DNA from: Aurantibrevibacter sp041749595
Lineage (GTDB): Bacteria > Bacteroidota > Bacteroidia > Flavobacteriales > Flavobacteriaceae
DNA length: 64,000 nt
NCBI GenBank assembly: GCA_041749595.1
Contig: JBGTBA010000066.1
Span: 7,184 to 71,183, forward strand
Direction: 5' to 3'
The translations under genes were made by a program, and so were the position numbers. Shown one piece after another: positions 34,976 through 43,099 of the stretch (positions are counted from its first letter, which is position 1; the number at the start of each line of letters is the position of its first letter). Under the pieces are notes generated by a model. That model saw only the letters and a list, made by a program, of their open reading frames with translations. It had not been told where the DNA came from and made no database searches.

Positions 34976-35344
34976 TTATAATTTGGGCTCATACTGATAA
35001 TCCATTCCGCTTAATTCTTTTGCCGGATCCCAAAAATGTCTTTCAAAATCCACGATTTGATTGTCTGCCACCGCAATACCTTCATTCTCTAATAATTGCC
35101 TCATTAAATTGGAACCCAAAAAATGGTGTTTGCCCGTTAACAGGCCTTTTCTATTGACAACCCGATGAGCCGGCACATCTTCTATAGCGTGCGAATTGTT
35201 TAAAGCCCAACCCACCATCCGTGCACTTCTGGCCGTTCCCAGATATTTGGCAATAGCACCATAGGAGGTTACCCGACCATAGGGGATCTGCCTGGCCACC
35301 TCATATACTTTTTGAAAAAAGTTCTTGTTCGCTGTAGTGGTCAT
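34976..35344 (-). CDS. Alkyltransferase-like (ATL) protein, MGMT family without the reactive cysteine
   Basis: 122-residue protein aligned with the DNA-binding domain of O6-alkylguanine-DNA alkyltransferase: YEVARQIPYGRVTSYGAIAKYLG, then ARMVGWALNN, then VPAHRVVNRKGLLTG. The acceptor motif PCHR reads PAHR (58-61), so it cannot remove alkyl groups itself. ATL proteins of this type (Ala in Thermus, Trp in others) bind O6-alkylguanine and call in nucleotide excision repair. It overlaps the lysE-like gene by 4 bp in a trmB-lysE-ATL operon; uvrC at 45 kb would be its pathway partner. Confidence 0.92.
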   Translation of the reverse strand: MTTTANKNFFQKVYEVARQIPYGRVTSYGAIAKYLGTARSARMVGWALNNSHAIEDVPAHRVVNRKGLLTGKHHFLGSNLMRQLLENEGIAVADNQIVDFERHFWDPAKELSGMDYQYEPKL

Positions 35345-35970
35345 TTGTAAAAAATACGAATTATGGTAATGGCCAAAAGTACCACCATAAGCACACTTAG
35401 AATATAATTGGCATTTTTAGAAAAGGCATGTGTTTTTGCTTCAAGTCTGTAGAAGTACACGGTGTACAGATATAATACGGAAAAAGTGCCCATGCCTGCG
35501 GCCAAAATAAAGGTGAGGATATCCGCTAGCTGGAACTTAATCCAACCCGAGGCATTCCACATGGCGTTTAGACCACTGTAATAGGGAATGGTCAATAAAT
35601 TGACCGCCGCCAAAAAAGCCCCTTTAAAAAAACTGTTCTTCTTACTAACCCGAAGTACCTTAACTTCCTTTTTCTTCGAATTTTTGGCCTTTACAAAAAA
35701 GTAAACGGCGAAAAAAGCAAACACCAAAAGTGCAGCTTTCAACAAAAAATCAATAATCTCGGGATTTCTAAATAGGAATTTAGAGATTAAGACGGCAATG
35801 TAAGCCTGAAATACAATGGTTGCGGAAACCCCCAAACTAAAAATAATGCCGTTTAGTTTTCCCTTCTCCACACTTGTTTTTGCCGCATTAAGATTCAAAA
35901 GACCTGGAGGTACCGTAACCATGAAGGCCGCGGAATAGGTTGCAAAAAAAAGGATCAATAAATGTTGCAT
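35341..35970 (-). CDS. LysE-family membrane transporter
   Basis: 209-residue integral-membrane protein with about six spans of the LysE/RhtB superfamily, exporters of amino acids and related small molecules. The N-terminal segment TVPPGLLNLNAAKTSVEKGKLNGI corresponds to the family P-G-P/N block. The spans are separated by a basic loop (AKNSKKKEVKVLRVSKKN). The substrate cannot be told. It overlaps the ATL gene by 4 bp and follows trmB by 2 bp. Confidence 0.85.
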   Translation of the reverse strand: MQHLLILFFATYSAAFMVTVPPGLLNLNAAKTSVEKGKLNGIIFSLGVSATIVFQAYIAVLISKFLFRNPEIIDFLLKAALLVFAFFAVYFFVKAKNSKKKEVKVLRVSKKNSFFKGAFLAAVNLLTIPYYSGLNAMWNASGWIKFQLADILTFILAAGMGTFSVLYLYTVYFYRLEAKTHAFSKNANYILSVLMVVLLAITIIRIFYK

Positions 35971-35972
35971 GG

Positions 35973-36644
35973 CTATGAGATCTTAAACTGGATATAGGTA
36001 ATTGGTTTTCCTTGAACAAGATACTGATTTTCATAAAAAGTCTGTATTCCTAGCACCTCTTTTGGGCTTCCTTCATTTTTATACACGTCGTGGTTGGCAT
36101 AGCATACCGCCAGCCCCAGCCCATGGAGCAGTCCTAAAGTATAACCGTGCATAAACTCACTATCGGTTTTTAGATGCAACAAAGCACCGGGTTTGAGTAC
36201 CTGTTTATATTTTTCCAGAAATTCCCGGTTGGTCAATCGGTGCTTCGTTCGTTTGTATTTTATCTGGGGATCCGGAAATGTAATCCAGATTTCCGACACC
36301 TCTCCCGGCGCAAAAAGCCGGTCTATAAGCCCTATTTCCGCTCGAAGAAAAGCCACATTATTTAATTTTTTTTTTAAGGCCGTCTTTGCGCCATGCCAAA
36401 AGCGGGCTCCTTTAATATCGATTCCAATAAAATTTTTATGCCCTTCCGTAACCGCAAGTCCAATAGTGTATTCTCCCTTACCACAACCCAACTCTAAAAC
36501 AATGGGATTATCGTTCTTAAAAAAGGTTTTCCATTTTCCTTTTAAAGAAAAAAGCCCTTGTACCACTTCATCCCGAGTTGGCTGGATGACATTTGAAAAG
36601 CTTTCATTCTCTTTAAACCGTTTGAGCTTGTTTTTGCTCCCCAT
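35973..36644 (-). CDS. trmB: tRNA (guanine46-N7)-methyltransferase
   Basis: Makes m7G46 in the variable loop of tRNAs. SAM motif VLELGCGKGEYTIGLA (about 48-63 from this start), FIGIDIKGARFWHGAKTA, then ISEIWITFPDPQIKYKRTKHRLTNREFL, the TrmB hallmark. The frame is open up to 36704, but a TAGCTTTG box at 36669-36676 lies inside that extension, so the Met at 36644 (MGSKNKLKRF) or 36656 is the real start. First gene of trmB-lysE-ATL. Confidence 0.95.
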   Translation of the reverse strand: MGSKNKLKRFKENESFSNVIQPTRDEVVQGLFSLKGKWKTFFKNDNPIVLELGCGKGEYTIGLAVTEGHKNFIGIDIKGARFWHGAKTALKKKLNNVAFLRAEIGLIDRLFAPGEVSEIWITFPDPQIKYKRTKHRLTNREFLEKYKQVLKPGALLHLKTDSEFMHGYTLGLLHGLGLAVCYANHDVYKNEGSPKEVLGIQTFYENQYLVQGKPITYIQFKIS

Positions 36645-36668
36645 ACTATTACTCATTAATTGTGTGGG

Positions 36669-36676
36669 CAAAGCTA
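36669..36676 (-). promoter_or_regulatory. trmB promoter -7 box
   Basis: TAGCTTTG on the minus strand, exact TAnnTTTG match. It excludes the longer trmB open frame. Confidence 0.55.
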
Positions 36677-36813
36677 CGGAAATATTGGGATGCCAAAAAT
36701 CCACTTCTCATACATTTGCCCAAGAACCCAAGCGGCTTTGGATGGTCTCAATAAAAAGTTATTGAAAGCGACCTTATTGGCCCATAAATGTCCCCGCAAC
36801 AAGCATCAGGGAA

Positions 36814-38010
36814 TTATTTAGGTTCAGTGCTAAATTTAAATGAAGTATTAGAGGCGTATTTCTCTCCGGGATTCAATACCACAGAGGGAAATTTCTTTTG
36901 ATTGGGTGAATCAGGATAGTGCTGGGTTTCAAGGCAAAATCCCGTTCTTTGCGCATAGGTCCCTCCACCTTTTGCGGGTAATGTGCCATTCAAAAAATTT
37001 CCGGTATATAGCTGTACCCCGGGTTCGTCCGTGAACACTTCCATAATTCTACCACTTTCCGGATGGCGCACCCTTGCAGAAAGTCTAATACCTGAGTTTG
37101 GATTGTTGAGTACCCAACAATGGTCGTACCCCGATCCCTTTTTAAGTTGGTCATGATCCTGTGCAATATCCCTGCCAATGGTTTTGGGCTCTCTAAAATC
37201 GAACGGGGAACCGTCCACTGGTGCAATTTCACCTGTAGGAATCAATGCTCTGTCCACTGGGAGGTATGCGTCTGAATATAAGGTAAGTTCGTGATCCAGA
37301 ACGGTTTTTGAAAAATCGCCCGAAAGGTTAAAATAAGAATGTTGGGTAAGGTTGACAATGGTTTTTTTGTCAGTAGTGGCCTCGTAATGGACGTCCAAAC
37401 TATTGTCGTCTTTCAAGGTATAGGTAACGGAAACGGATAAATTCCCAGGATATCCTTCTTCCATATCCTTACTATTGTAGGTTAACCGCAGGGATGCCCC
37501 ATTCCTTTCCTTTTCTGGGAAGGCATCCCAAAGGACTTTGTCGAACCCTTTTATCCCCCCATGCAGATGGTTTACGCCATTATTTGCCGCCAAAGTATAT
37601 TCCATTCCTTCAAGACTGAATTTTGCGTTGGCGATGCGGTTACCATATCTGCCAATGATCGCCCCAAAATATGGATTGCTTTGGATGTACTGTGACAGGG
37701 AATCCAGGCCCAGCATAATGTCCTCGGAAATGCCCTCATTATTGGGTGCCTTCAATGAAACAATTATACCCCCATAGGTTATAATACCCACTTCCATGCC
37801 ACTTTGATTTTTTAGCGTATAGCGATCTACCTTTTTGCCATCTGGCATCGTTCCAAAATCATCCGCCTCAATAGTTGCTTTTTCCCCCAAAGACCTTGTA
37901 CCCATATTTTCCTCTTTGTTACTGTTCTCTTTTTGGTCCTTGCACCCTGTAGCCATTAAAACTAGAAATACAAGACCAAAAGTATAAAAATAGTGTTTTA
38001 AAAAATTCAT
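36814..38010 (-). CDS. galM: Aldose 1-epimerase, lipoprotein form
   Basis: Mutarotase interconverting alpha and beta anomers of hexoses or arabinose. The N-terminal lipoprotein signal ends with ATGC (Cys23), so the enzyme is membrane-anchored outside the cytoplasm, common in Bacteroidota. Catalytic parts: NRIANAKFSLEG, NNGVNHLHGGIKGFDK (His), VNLTQHSYFNLSG (His) and the C-terminal CLETQHYPDSPNQ (Glu). Length of 398 is typical of the lipoprotein form. A dead NrtR/AraR-like regulator lies about 1.1 kb upstream, suggesting it once belonged to a sugar regulon. Confidence 0.95.
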   Translation of the reverse strand: MNFLKHYFYTFGLVFLVLMATGCKDQKENSNKEENMGTRSLGEKATIEADDFGTMPDGKKVDRYTLKNQSGMEVGIITYGGIIVSLKAPNNEGISEDIMLGLDSLSQYIQSNPYFGAIIGRYGNRIANAKFSLEGMEYTLAANNGVNHLHGGIKGFDKVLWDAFPEKERNGASLRLTYNSKDMEEGYPGNLSVSVTYTLKDDNSLDVHYEATTDKKTIVNLTQHSYFNLSGDFSKTVLDHELTLYSDAYLPVDRALIPTGEIAPVDGSPFDFREPKTIGRDIAQDHDQLKKGSGYDHCWVLNNPNSGIRLSARVRHPESGRIMEVFTDEPGVQLYTGNFLNGTLPAKGGGTYAQRTGFCLETQHYPDSPNQKKFPSVVLNPGEKYASNTSFKFSTEPK

Positions 38011-38243
38011 GTCGTTAGTATTTGATTGGTCTAAGACCGTTTTGAAACAAATGGCACTATTCCTTATTGGCGTCCATCCTATCCCTAAATCCCCTTATAG
38101 TCGTCTATTGTAAATCATAATAGGTTCTATTTCCACAATATCGGCAAAATCTTCCATATATTCTGTTATTATTCCCTGACTATAGGTAAAGTATGATGGT
38201 TCTCCGTTAAAAATCCATATTGTGCCACAATTTTCAGATTGGG

Positions 38244-38420
38244 TTATGGTTCACGGATAACCCTTAGGCGTTTACGCTGTCTTCCGTATGGGCCACCGGT
38301 CAAGGCCAAAGGCTCACCAATGGCCTTCATGGAAGCCAATGACAAGCCAAACATATCTATGCGAATATTTTTATCGATCTGGGACCTATTGTCCTTTTTG
38401 CCAAAAACGGATATTATCAT
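38244..38420 (-). CDS. Possible small protein or gene remnant, 58 codons
   Basis: ATG at 38418-38420 opens a frame with N-terminus MIISVFGKKDN and a C-terminus rich in arginine (GRQRKRLRVIREP). Composition is protein-like (FGLSLASMKAIGEPLALTGG) and the opposite strand has a shadow frame only. I do not recognise it. Directly after its stop, another frame reads NCGTIWIFNGEPSYFTYSQG and ends at 38098; it looks coding but has no start. Together they may be the remains of one gene. Confidence 0.3.
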   Translation of the reverse strand: MIISVFGKKDNRSQIDKNIRIDMFGLSLASMKAIGEPLALTGGPYGRQRKRLRVIREP

Positions 38421-38505
38421 TTTCCCCTAACCTTCAATATAATTTAAAGGGTATTTGAACAAAATAAAAAAAATCTTGAAATTTTATATTTTACCTCACC
38501 CGAAA

Positions 38506-38577
38506 CTGCCAAAAAAGGCAGCTCCGACCTCTCCCAAGGAGAGGTTATTTGGAAACCTCGAGGCAAAGCCGTCGAGG
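38506..38577. repeat. Cluster of three hairpins, REP-like
   Basis: Three perfect or near-perfect inverted repeats in 72 bases: CTGCC/GGCAG (38506-38521), ACCTCTCC/GGAGAGGT with a 3-nt loop (38527-38545) and CCTCGA-GGC/GCC-TCGAGG (38556-38577). They sit in non-coding sequence and no gene is next to them, so a terminator role is unlikely. The GC-rich block inside AT-rich DNA resembles dispersed REP-type elements of Bacteroidota; the copy number is unknown. Confidence 0.6.
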
Positions 38578-39081
38578 AATTTTTAGACTAAATAACAAGG
38601 AACTGACCCCCCCAATACAAACCCGACAATTGCCCAATACTCTCTGTTCCAAAACGAAGGCCACGATAAAATCGCAGCCTTCTAACTCAAAACTAACTCA
38701 AAAAAAACAAGTGGTCAACCATAAATTGACCCGAACAATTAAAACAAAATGATTATCCAATTAAGAACCATATCTTTATTTCCTGTTCCCATAAATATTA
38801 AAAATAGGGGTGTTAAATTTAAAGTGTTTTTTGCACACCTAAAATAAAGAAAAATAGGGTTGCTTTGCAAATTGTTTTAGCACTAATTTGTTTTATATCT
38901 ATTTTTAAGGCCGTTTATAACCTTTAACCTAATGATTTATCGTGAAATAAGCACTTAAACCAACTGATTTTGCCCGTTCAACCAATTTAAAAAAACGCGG
39001 AATCTTTATTGTATTAAAAGAAATAAATAACTTAAACGTATTTGTGGGTAAGTTTTTTAACTTGCATTAAAAAATAGAGTT

Positions 39082-39772
39082 TTGCCAAATAAGTATAATA
39101 AGGCGGATAGGTTTCTGCTTGCGGTAGATTGCATTATCTTTGGTTTTGACCATGAGAGTTTAAAAGTTCTTTTGGTTAAACGGAAAATAGAACCGGAGCT
39201 CTGAAAATGGTCCCTAATCGGGGGGTTTTTGAAAAAAGCGGAATACCTGGACCAGGCCGCCGCACGGATTCTGCATCATCGTACCGGGCTGCAACATATC
39301 TATATGGAACAGCTTTTTGCTTTTAGCAAAATTGATCGGGATCCCGGGGAAAGGACGATTTCCGTGGCCTATTATGGCTTGGTGGATGTTGCCGCCCACA
39401 ACAAGGACTTGATTCATTTGAACTTTGCCCACTGGTTTGAACTGAGCACCGCACCAAAGCTTATTTTTGACCATGGCCAAATGGTGGAAAAAGCAATAGC
39501 CAGATTACAGCGAAGGGCTAGGAGCAAGCCCATTGGCTTTGAACTATTACACAAAAAGTTTACCATGCGCCAACTACAAACACTGTATGGGGCCATCCTA
39601 AATAAAAAGTCTGGATAAGCGTAATTTTATAACCAAGGTAAATGCAATGGACATCCTTATAAAGTTAGATGAAAAAGATATGACCGTTTCCAGAAAGGGA
39701 GTTTACCTGTTTATGTTCGATAAAGGGAAGTACGATCTAAAAACGGAGGATGGTTTTAATTTTAAAATATAG
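39082..39772 (+). pseudogene. NrtR/AraR-like NUDIX transcription regulator, inactivated
   Basis: Reading through the lesions gives a whole NrtR-type protein: PNKYNKADRFLLAVDCIIFG, LKVLLVKRKIEPEL, then WSLIGGFLKKAEYLDQAA, DRDPGERTISVAYYGLV, GFELLHKKFTMRQLQTLYGA (winged helix) and a C-terminus ending FNFKI. Three lesions are seen: no ATG (TTG at 39082), TGA at 39202 where GGA is expected, and +1 in the A-run 39604-39608. The NUDIX box lacks the catalytic Glu pairs (RILHHRTGL), normal for NrtR/AraR regulators, which sense sugars or ADP-ribose instead of cutting. Bacteroidota AraR controls arabinose genes, often with galM. Confidence 0.85.
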
Positions 39773-40040
39773 CTTCCATTTAACTATCTTATATTTTGTC
39801 TCAAGTATCATTTGTCCGATGCCGAACGGGTTCCCCAATTAGAGATATGGCCGAATTTAAAATACCCATTTTAATCATTATACTCCCTTGGAATGGCACG
39901 ATAATGCCCGTGCTTAATTTTATGTAGTCCCAACAATCACTGAAATTAACGGGCCCAAAGTATTATTATTTCCTTTTTTCTTTATATAATTCTTTTAAAA
40001 ACAATAATTTAGCGGCTTGTTATGCAACAAATAGATCTGG
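39773..40040. other. Gap before ktrB
   Basis: 268 bp, AT-rich, no coding frame. It must contain the ktr promoter, but I found no exact TAnnTTTG box. Confidence 0.4.
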
Positions 40041-41813
40041 ATGTCCTTAAATAATTTAAGGAATAATCGAATGAAATTAAAGCACCTCCATAGAGCCACA
40101 TTTTGGCTTGGCCTCATTGGTATCCTGGTTTTTATTGCCGACTTTGGTTTTGCGCAGGACCAAGCATTGGAAACTATGCTGAACGGTTATTATTTTATTG
40201 TTCTGAGCTTAGGCATTATATCAACGACACTGCGGTATAAGGCCAGGAATAGCCCTAGAAAAGGAAAGGTGTTCTTTTTTGACTCCCTGACCGTACTGTT
40301 TACCCTGGGGGTATTTTATGTTCATTTTTTTAATGTGCAAAGCTTGGATCCCCAATCCGTTTTATACAATGACAATTGGATAAAATTTGCCATTGTATTT
40401 ACATTTATCCGGGAATTCTCGGAAATCAGCATTAATTATAGGAGGACCTTTTTAAACCCTGCGCAATTGTTCATCATAAGTTTTTTGTCCATAATTTTTT
40501 TGGGTGCATTGCTTTTAATGTTGCCAAAGGCCACTTATAACGGGATTTCATTTCTAGATGCCCTATTCACCTCCACCAGTGCCGTTTGCGTAACCGGCCT
40601 CATTGTGGTTGATACCGGCAGTTATTTCACGTCCTTCGGACAGACCCTTATTATGTTGCTCATACAGATCGGGGGGCTGGGCATCTTGACCTTTGCAAGT
40701 TATTTCAGCTATTTTTTCAAAGGGGGGGCTACCTATGAAAACCAACTTGCCCTTAGTGATATGACTAATTCAAAAAAACTGGGCGAAGTTTTTTCTACCT
40801 TAAAACATATCCTCATCATCACGTTCAGTATAGAATTTTTTGCCGGCCTGTTTATTTACACCAGTATCCCACCAAAAATTTTCAATTCGTCGTTCGACCA
40901 ACTTTTTTTCTCCATGTTCCATGCCATATCGGCATTTTGCAATGCAGGATTTTCCACTTTGCCCAATAACTTATATGAAAATGGTTTCCGGTTTAATTAC
41001 TACTTGCACCTGATTTTGATCCTTACCTTTGTGCTCGGTGGTTTGGGCTTTCCCATTGTGGTAAATCTTATCAATTATATAAAATACAAAGTGACCACCC
41101 TCCTTTCAATAGTTAAAAGAAAACAGAACTATAGGCCTTGGGTATTGAATATAAATAGTAGGATCACACTCATCACAACGATTTCATTGACTGCCATGGC
41201 CTTTGTTTTTTTCTATGTTACCGAGTACAACAACACACTTGCCGATCATAATGGGTTTGGCAAAATCGTGACCGCTTTGTTTAGTGCCACAACGCCAAGA
41301 ACGGCGGGTTTTAATTCTATAGATCCCACTGCCCTGAATTTTTCCACGATAATGATGATCTTTCTTTTAATGTGGGTCGGGGCATCTCCCGCATCTACCG
41401 GAGGTGGAATTAAAACCAGCACATTTGCCATTGCCACCCTCAATATTTTGAGCTTGGCCAAAGGAAAATCAAGGATCGAGATCTTCAGAAGGGAAATTGC
41501 CGATATTACGGTCCGTAGGGCATTTGCAATTATCTCACTATCATTGATCGTCATTGGGCTGGCAGTGATACTGATATCCATTTTCGACAGTAATAAAAGT
41601 TTGATGGACATAGCCTTTGAGTGTTTTTCCGCCTACGGCACCGTAGGATTGAGCCTGGGCATAACAGCCACCCTTAGCGACCTGAGCAAATTAGTGATCA
41701 TTGTTGTTATGTTCATGGGCAGGGTAAGCACGCTTTCCATCATAATAGCGGTTTTTAGGAAAATAAAACATAAGAATTACCGGTATCCAACAGAAGAAAT
41801 TACAATAAACTAA
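40041..41813 (+). CDS. ktrB: K+ uptake transporter, TrkH/KtrB family
   Basis: Integral-membrane potassium translocator built of four M-P-M repeats. Selectivity-loop glycines are seen in TSTSAVCVTGLIVVDTG, AISAFCNAGFSTLP, TTPRTAGFNSID and SAYGTVGLSLG, one per repeat. Length of 590 is longer than Bacillus KtrB because of an N-terminal region (about 1-130) with extra hydrophobic spans (ATFWLGLIGILVFIADFGF). A second Met 11 codons in could also be the start. ktrA, the regulatory subunit, follows 12 bp downstream. Confidence 0.93.
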   Translation: MSLNNLRNNRMKLKHLHRATFWLGLIGILVFIADFGFAQDQALETMLNGYYFIVLSLGIISTTLRYKARNSPRKGKVFFFDSLTVLFTLGVFYVHFFNVQSLDPQSVLYNDNWIKFAIVFTFIREFSEISINYRRTFLNPAQLFIISFLSIIFLGALLLMLPKATYNGISFLDALFTSTSAVCVTGLIVVDTGSYFTSFGQTLIMLLIQIGGLGILTFASYFSYFFKGGATYENQLALSDMTNSKKLGEVFSTLKHILIITFSIEFFAGLFIYTSIPPKIFNSSFDQLFFSMFHAISAFCNAGFSTLPNNLYENGFRFNYYLHLILILTFVLGGLGFPIVVNLINYIKYKVTTLLSIVKRKQNYRPWVLNINSRITLITTISLTAMAFVFFYVTEYNNTLADHNGFGKIVTALFSATTPRTAGFNSIDPTALNFSTIMMIFLLMWVGASPASTGGGIKTSTFAIATLNILSLAKGKSRIEIFRREIADITVRRAFAIISLSLIVIGLAVILISIFDSNKSLMDIAFECFSAYGTVGLSLGITATLSDLSKLVIIVVMFMGRVSTLSIIIAVFRKIKHKNYRYPTEEITIN

Positions 41814-41825
41814 AGCATTGAACAC

Positions 41826-42518
41826 ATGAAATTCATAATTGTAGGACTTGGGAATTTTGGGGCATCCCTTGCCCAAAAATTGACCGCACAAGGCAATGAG
41901 GTCATTGGTATTGACACCAGCATGACCAAGGTGGACAGTTTTAAGGAAAAAATATCCCATACCATTTGCATGGATGCAACCGACGAGTTTACCGTCTCTG
42001 GCCTGCCATTGAAAGATACCGATATCGTGATCGTGGCCATTGGGGAAAACCAAGGGGAAAATGTTATGACCACCGCCCTATTCAAAAACCTACAGGTAAA
42101 AAGATTGATCAGTAGGGCCATAAACCCTTTGCATGAAAAAGTGCTGCAGGCCATAGGCGTGGATGAAATTGTGCACCCAGAGGAAGAAACCGCCGAACGC
42201 TGGTCCAAAAAATTATGCCTTAACAATGTTATTGATTCCTTTGAACTGAGCGACGACTACAGCATCATTGAGGTGAACGTTCCAAAGGAATATATAGGAA
42301 GTACCATTAGGGACGTCCGTTTTAGAAGCAAATACAACCTTTTGGTACTGACGACCATAAAAAAAGCCGAAGTAAATGTTATCATAGGCAAAAAAAACAC
42401 CCAATCCAAGGTTCAGGGTGTTGCAACACCGGAATTAGTTTTAGAAGAGACAGATATTTTGGTCCTGTATGGCTCCAATAAAGACCTGCAGATCTTCTTA
42501 AAACAGAAAGGGGAATGA
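41826..42518 (+). CDS. ktrA: K+ uptake regulatory protein, TrkA/KtrA (RCK) family
   Basis: 230-residue cytoplasmic ring subunit that gates the KtrB channel. The RCK_N Rossmann domain begins KFIIVGLGNFGASLAQKL with the G-x-G-x-x-G nucleotide motif and VIGID. An RCK_C domain (about 145-228, EVNVPKEYIGSTIRDVRF) follows. ATP/ADP or NAD binding tunes transport in this family. Its last 4 bases overlap the acetyltransferase gene. Confidence 0.94.
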   Translation: MKFIIVGLGNFGASLAQKLTAQGNEVIGIDTSMTKVDSFKEKISHTICMDATDEFTVSGLPLKDTDIVIVAIGENQGENVMTTALFKNLQVKRLISRAINPLHEKVLQAIGVDEIVHPEEETAERWSKKLCLNNVIDSFELSDDYSIIEVNVPKEYIGSTIRDVRFRSKYNLLVLTTIKKAEVNVIIGKKNTQSKVQGVATPELVLEETDILVLYGSNKDLQIFLKQKGE

Positions 42519-43087
42519 CAGAAAAAGAAAAAATGCTCACGGGGGCATTCTATAATTCGAGAGACCCGGAATTGATCGCCATGTACCATCATGCCCGAAA
42601 GTTGACCAAGGAATATAATGATACAGACTCTGGGCAGACAGAAAGAAGGGATGCAATTTTAATGTCTCTCCTTGCTTTCAAAGGGGCCGGGGTCTGGATC
42701 GATCCTCCCTTTTTCTGCGATTACGGAGAGAATATATCCATTGGCGGGAATACATTTATAAATACGAATTGCATTTTTTTGGATACGAATAAAATTACCA
42801 TTGGAAAAAACGGACTTATAGCCCCCTATGTACAGATTTATACGGCGACCCATCCCTTAAAAGCATCTGAAAGAATCATTGAAAACGAGACCGGATCGGT
42901 TTATTTAACCGCTACAAAACCTGTAACCATAGGCAATAATGTATGGATCGGTGGAAATGCCATTATTTGTCCGGGCGTTACCATTGGAAATAATGTGACC
43001 ATTGGTGCGGGGAGCGTAGTGACCAAAGATGTCCCCGATAACGTTTTGGCATTTGGGAATCCATGTAAAGCAGTGAACGGATTATAA
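42515..43087 (+). CDS. Sugar O-acetyltransferase (maltose/galactoside type)
   Basis: 190-residue left-handed beta-helix acetyltransferase using acetyl-CoA. The N-terminal MAC domain EKEKMLTGAFYNSRDPEL is followed by hexapeptide repeats (ISIGGNTFINTNCIFLD, ITIGKNGLIAPYVQIYT). The catalytic His is in TATHPL, and a loop rich in IGNNVWIGGNAIICPGV follows. Physiological acceptor is unknown; such enzymes may detoxify sugar analogues. It overlaps ktrA by 4 bp, so it belongs to the potassium operon by transcription if not by function. Confidence 0.93.
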   Translation: MTEKEKMLTGAFYNSRDPELIAMYHHARKLTKEYNDTDSGQTERRDAILMSLLAFKGAGVWIDPPFFCDYGENISIGGNTFINTNCIFLDTNKITIGKNGLIAPYVQIYTATHPLKASERIIENETGSVYLTATKPVTIGNNVWIGGNAIICPGVTIGNNVTIGAGSVVTKDVPDNVLAFGNPCKAVNGL

Positions 43088-43099
43088 AATATGCACTCA

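Larger units (their letters stand above)
38011..39081. other. About 1.07 kb with little coding content
   Basis: Holds one possible 58-codon ORF on the minus strand (38244-38420), a further short stretch of protein-like frame without a start (38098-38250, minus), a cluster of three hairpins (38506-38577) and an AT-rich tract leading to the dead regulator. It is best read as a decayed locus. Confidence 0.6.

Noticed and set aside
36645..36704. Upstream extension of trmB
   Set aside because: Contains the TAGCTTTG promoter box and no family sequence.
38549..38752. 67-codon plus-strand ORF
   Set aside because: Begins inside the hairpin cluster; low-complexity K/T/Q/N composition; no support.
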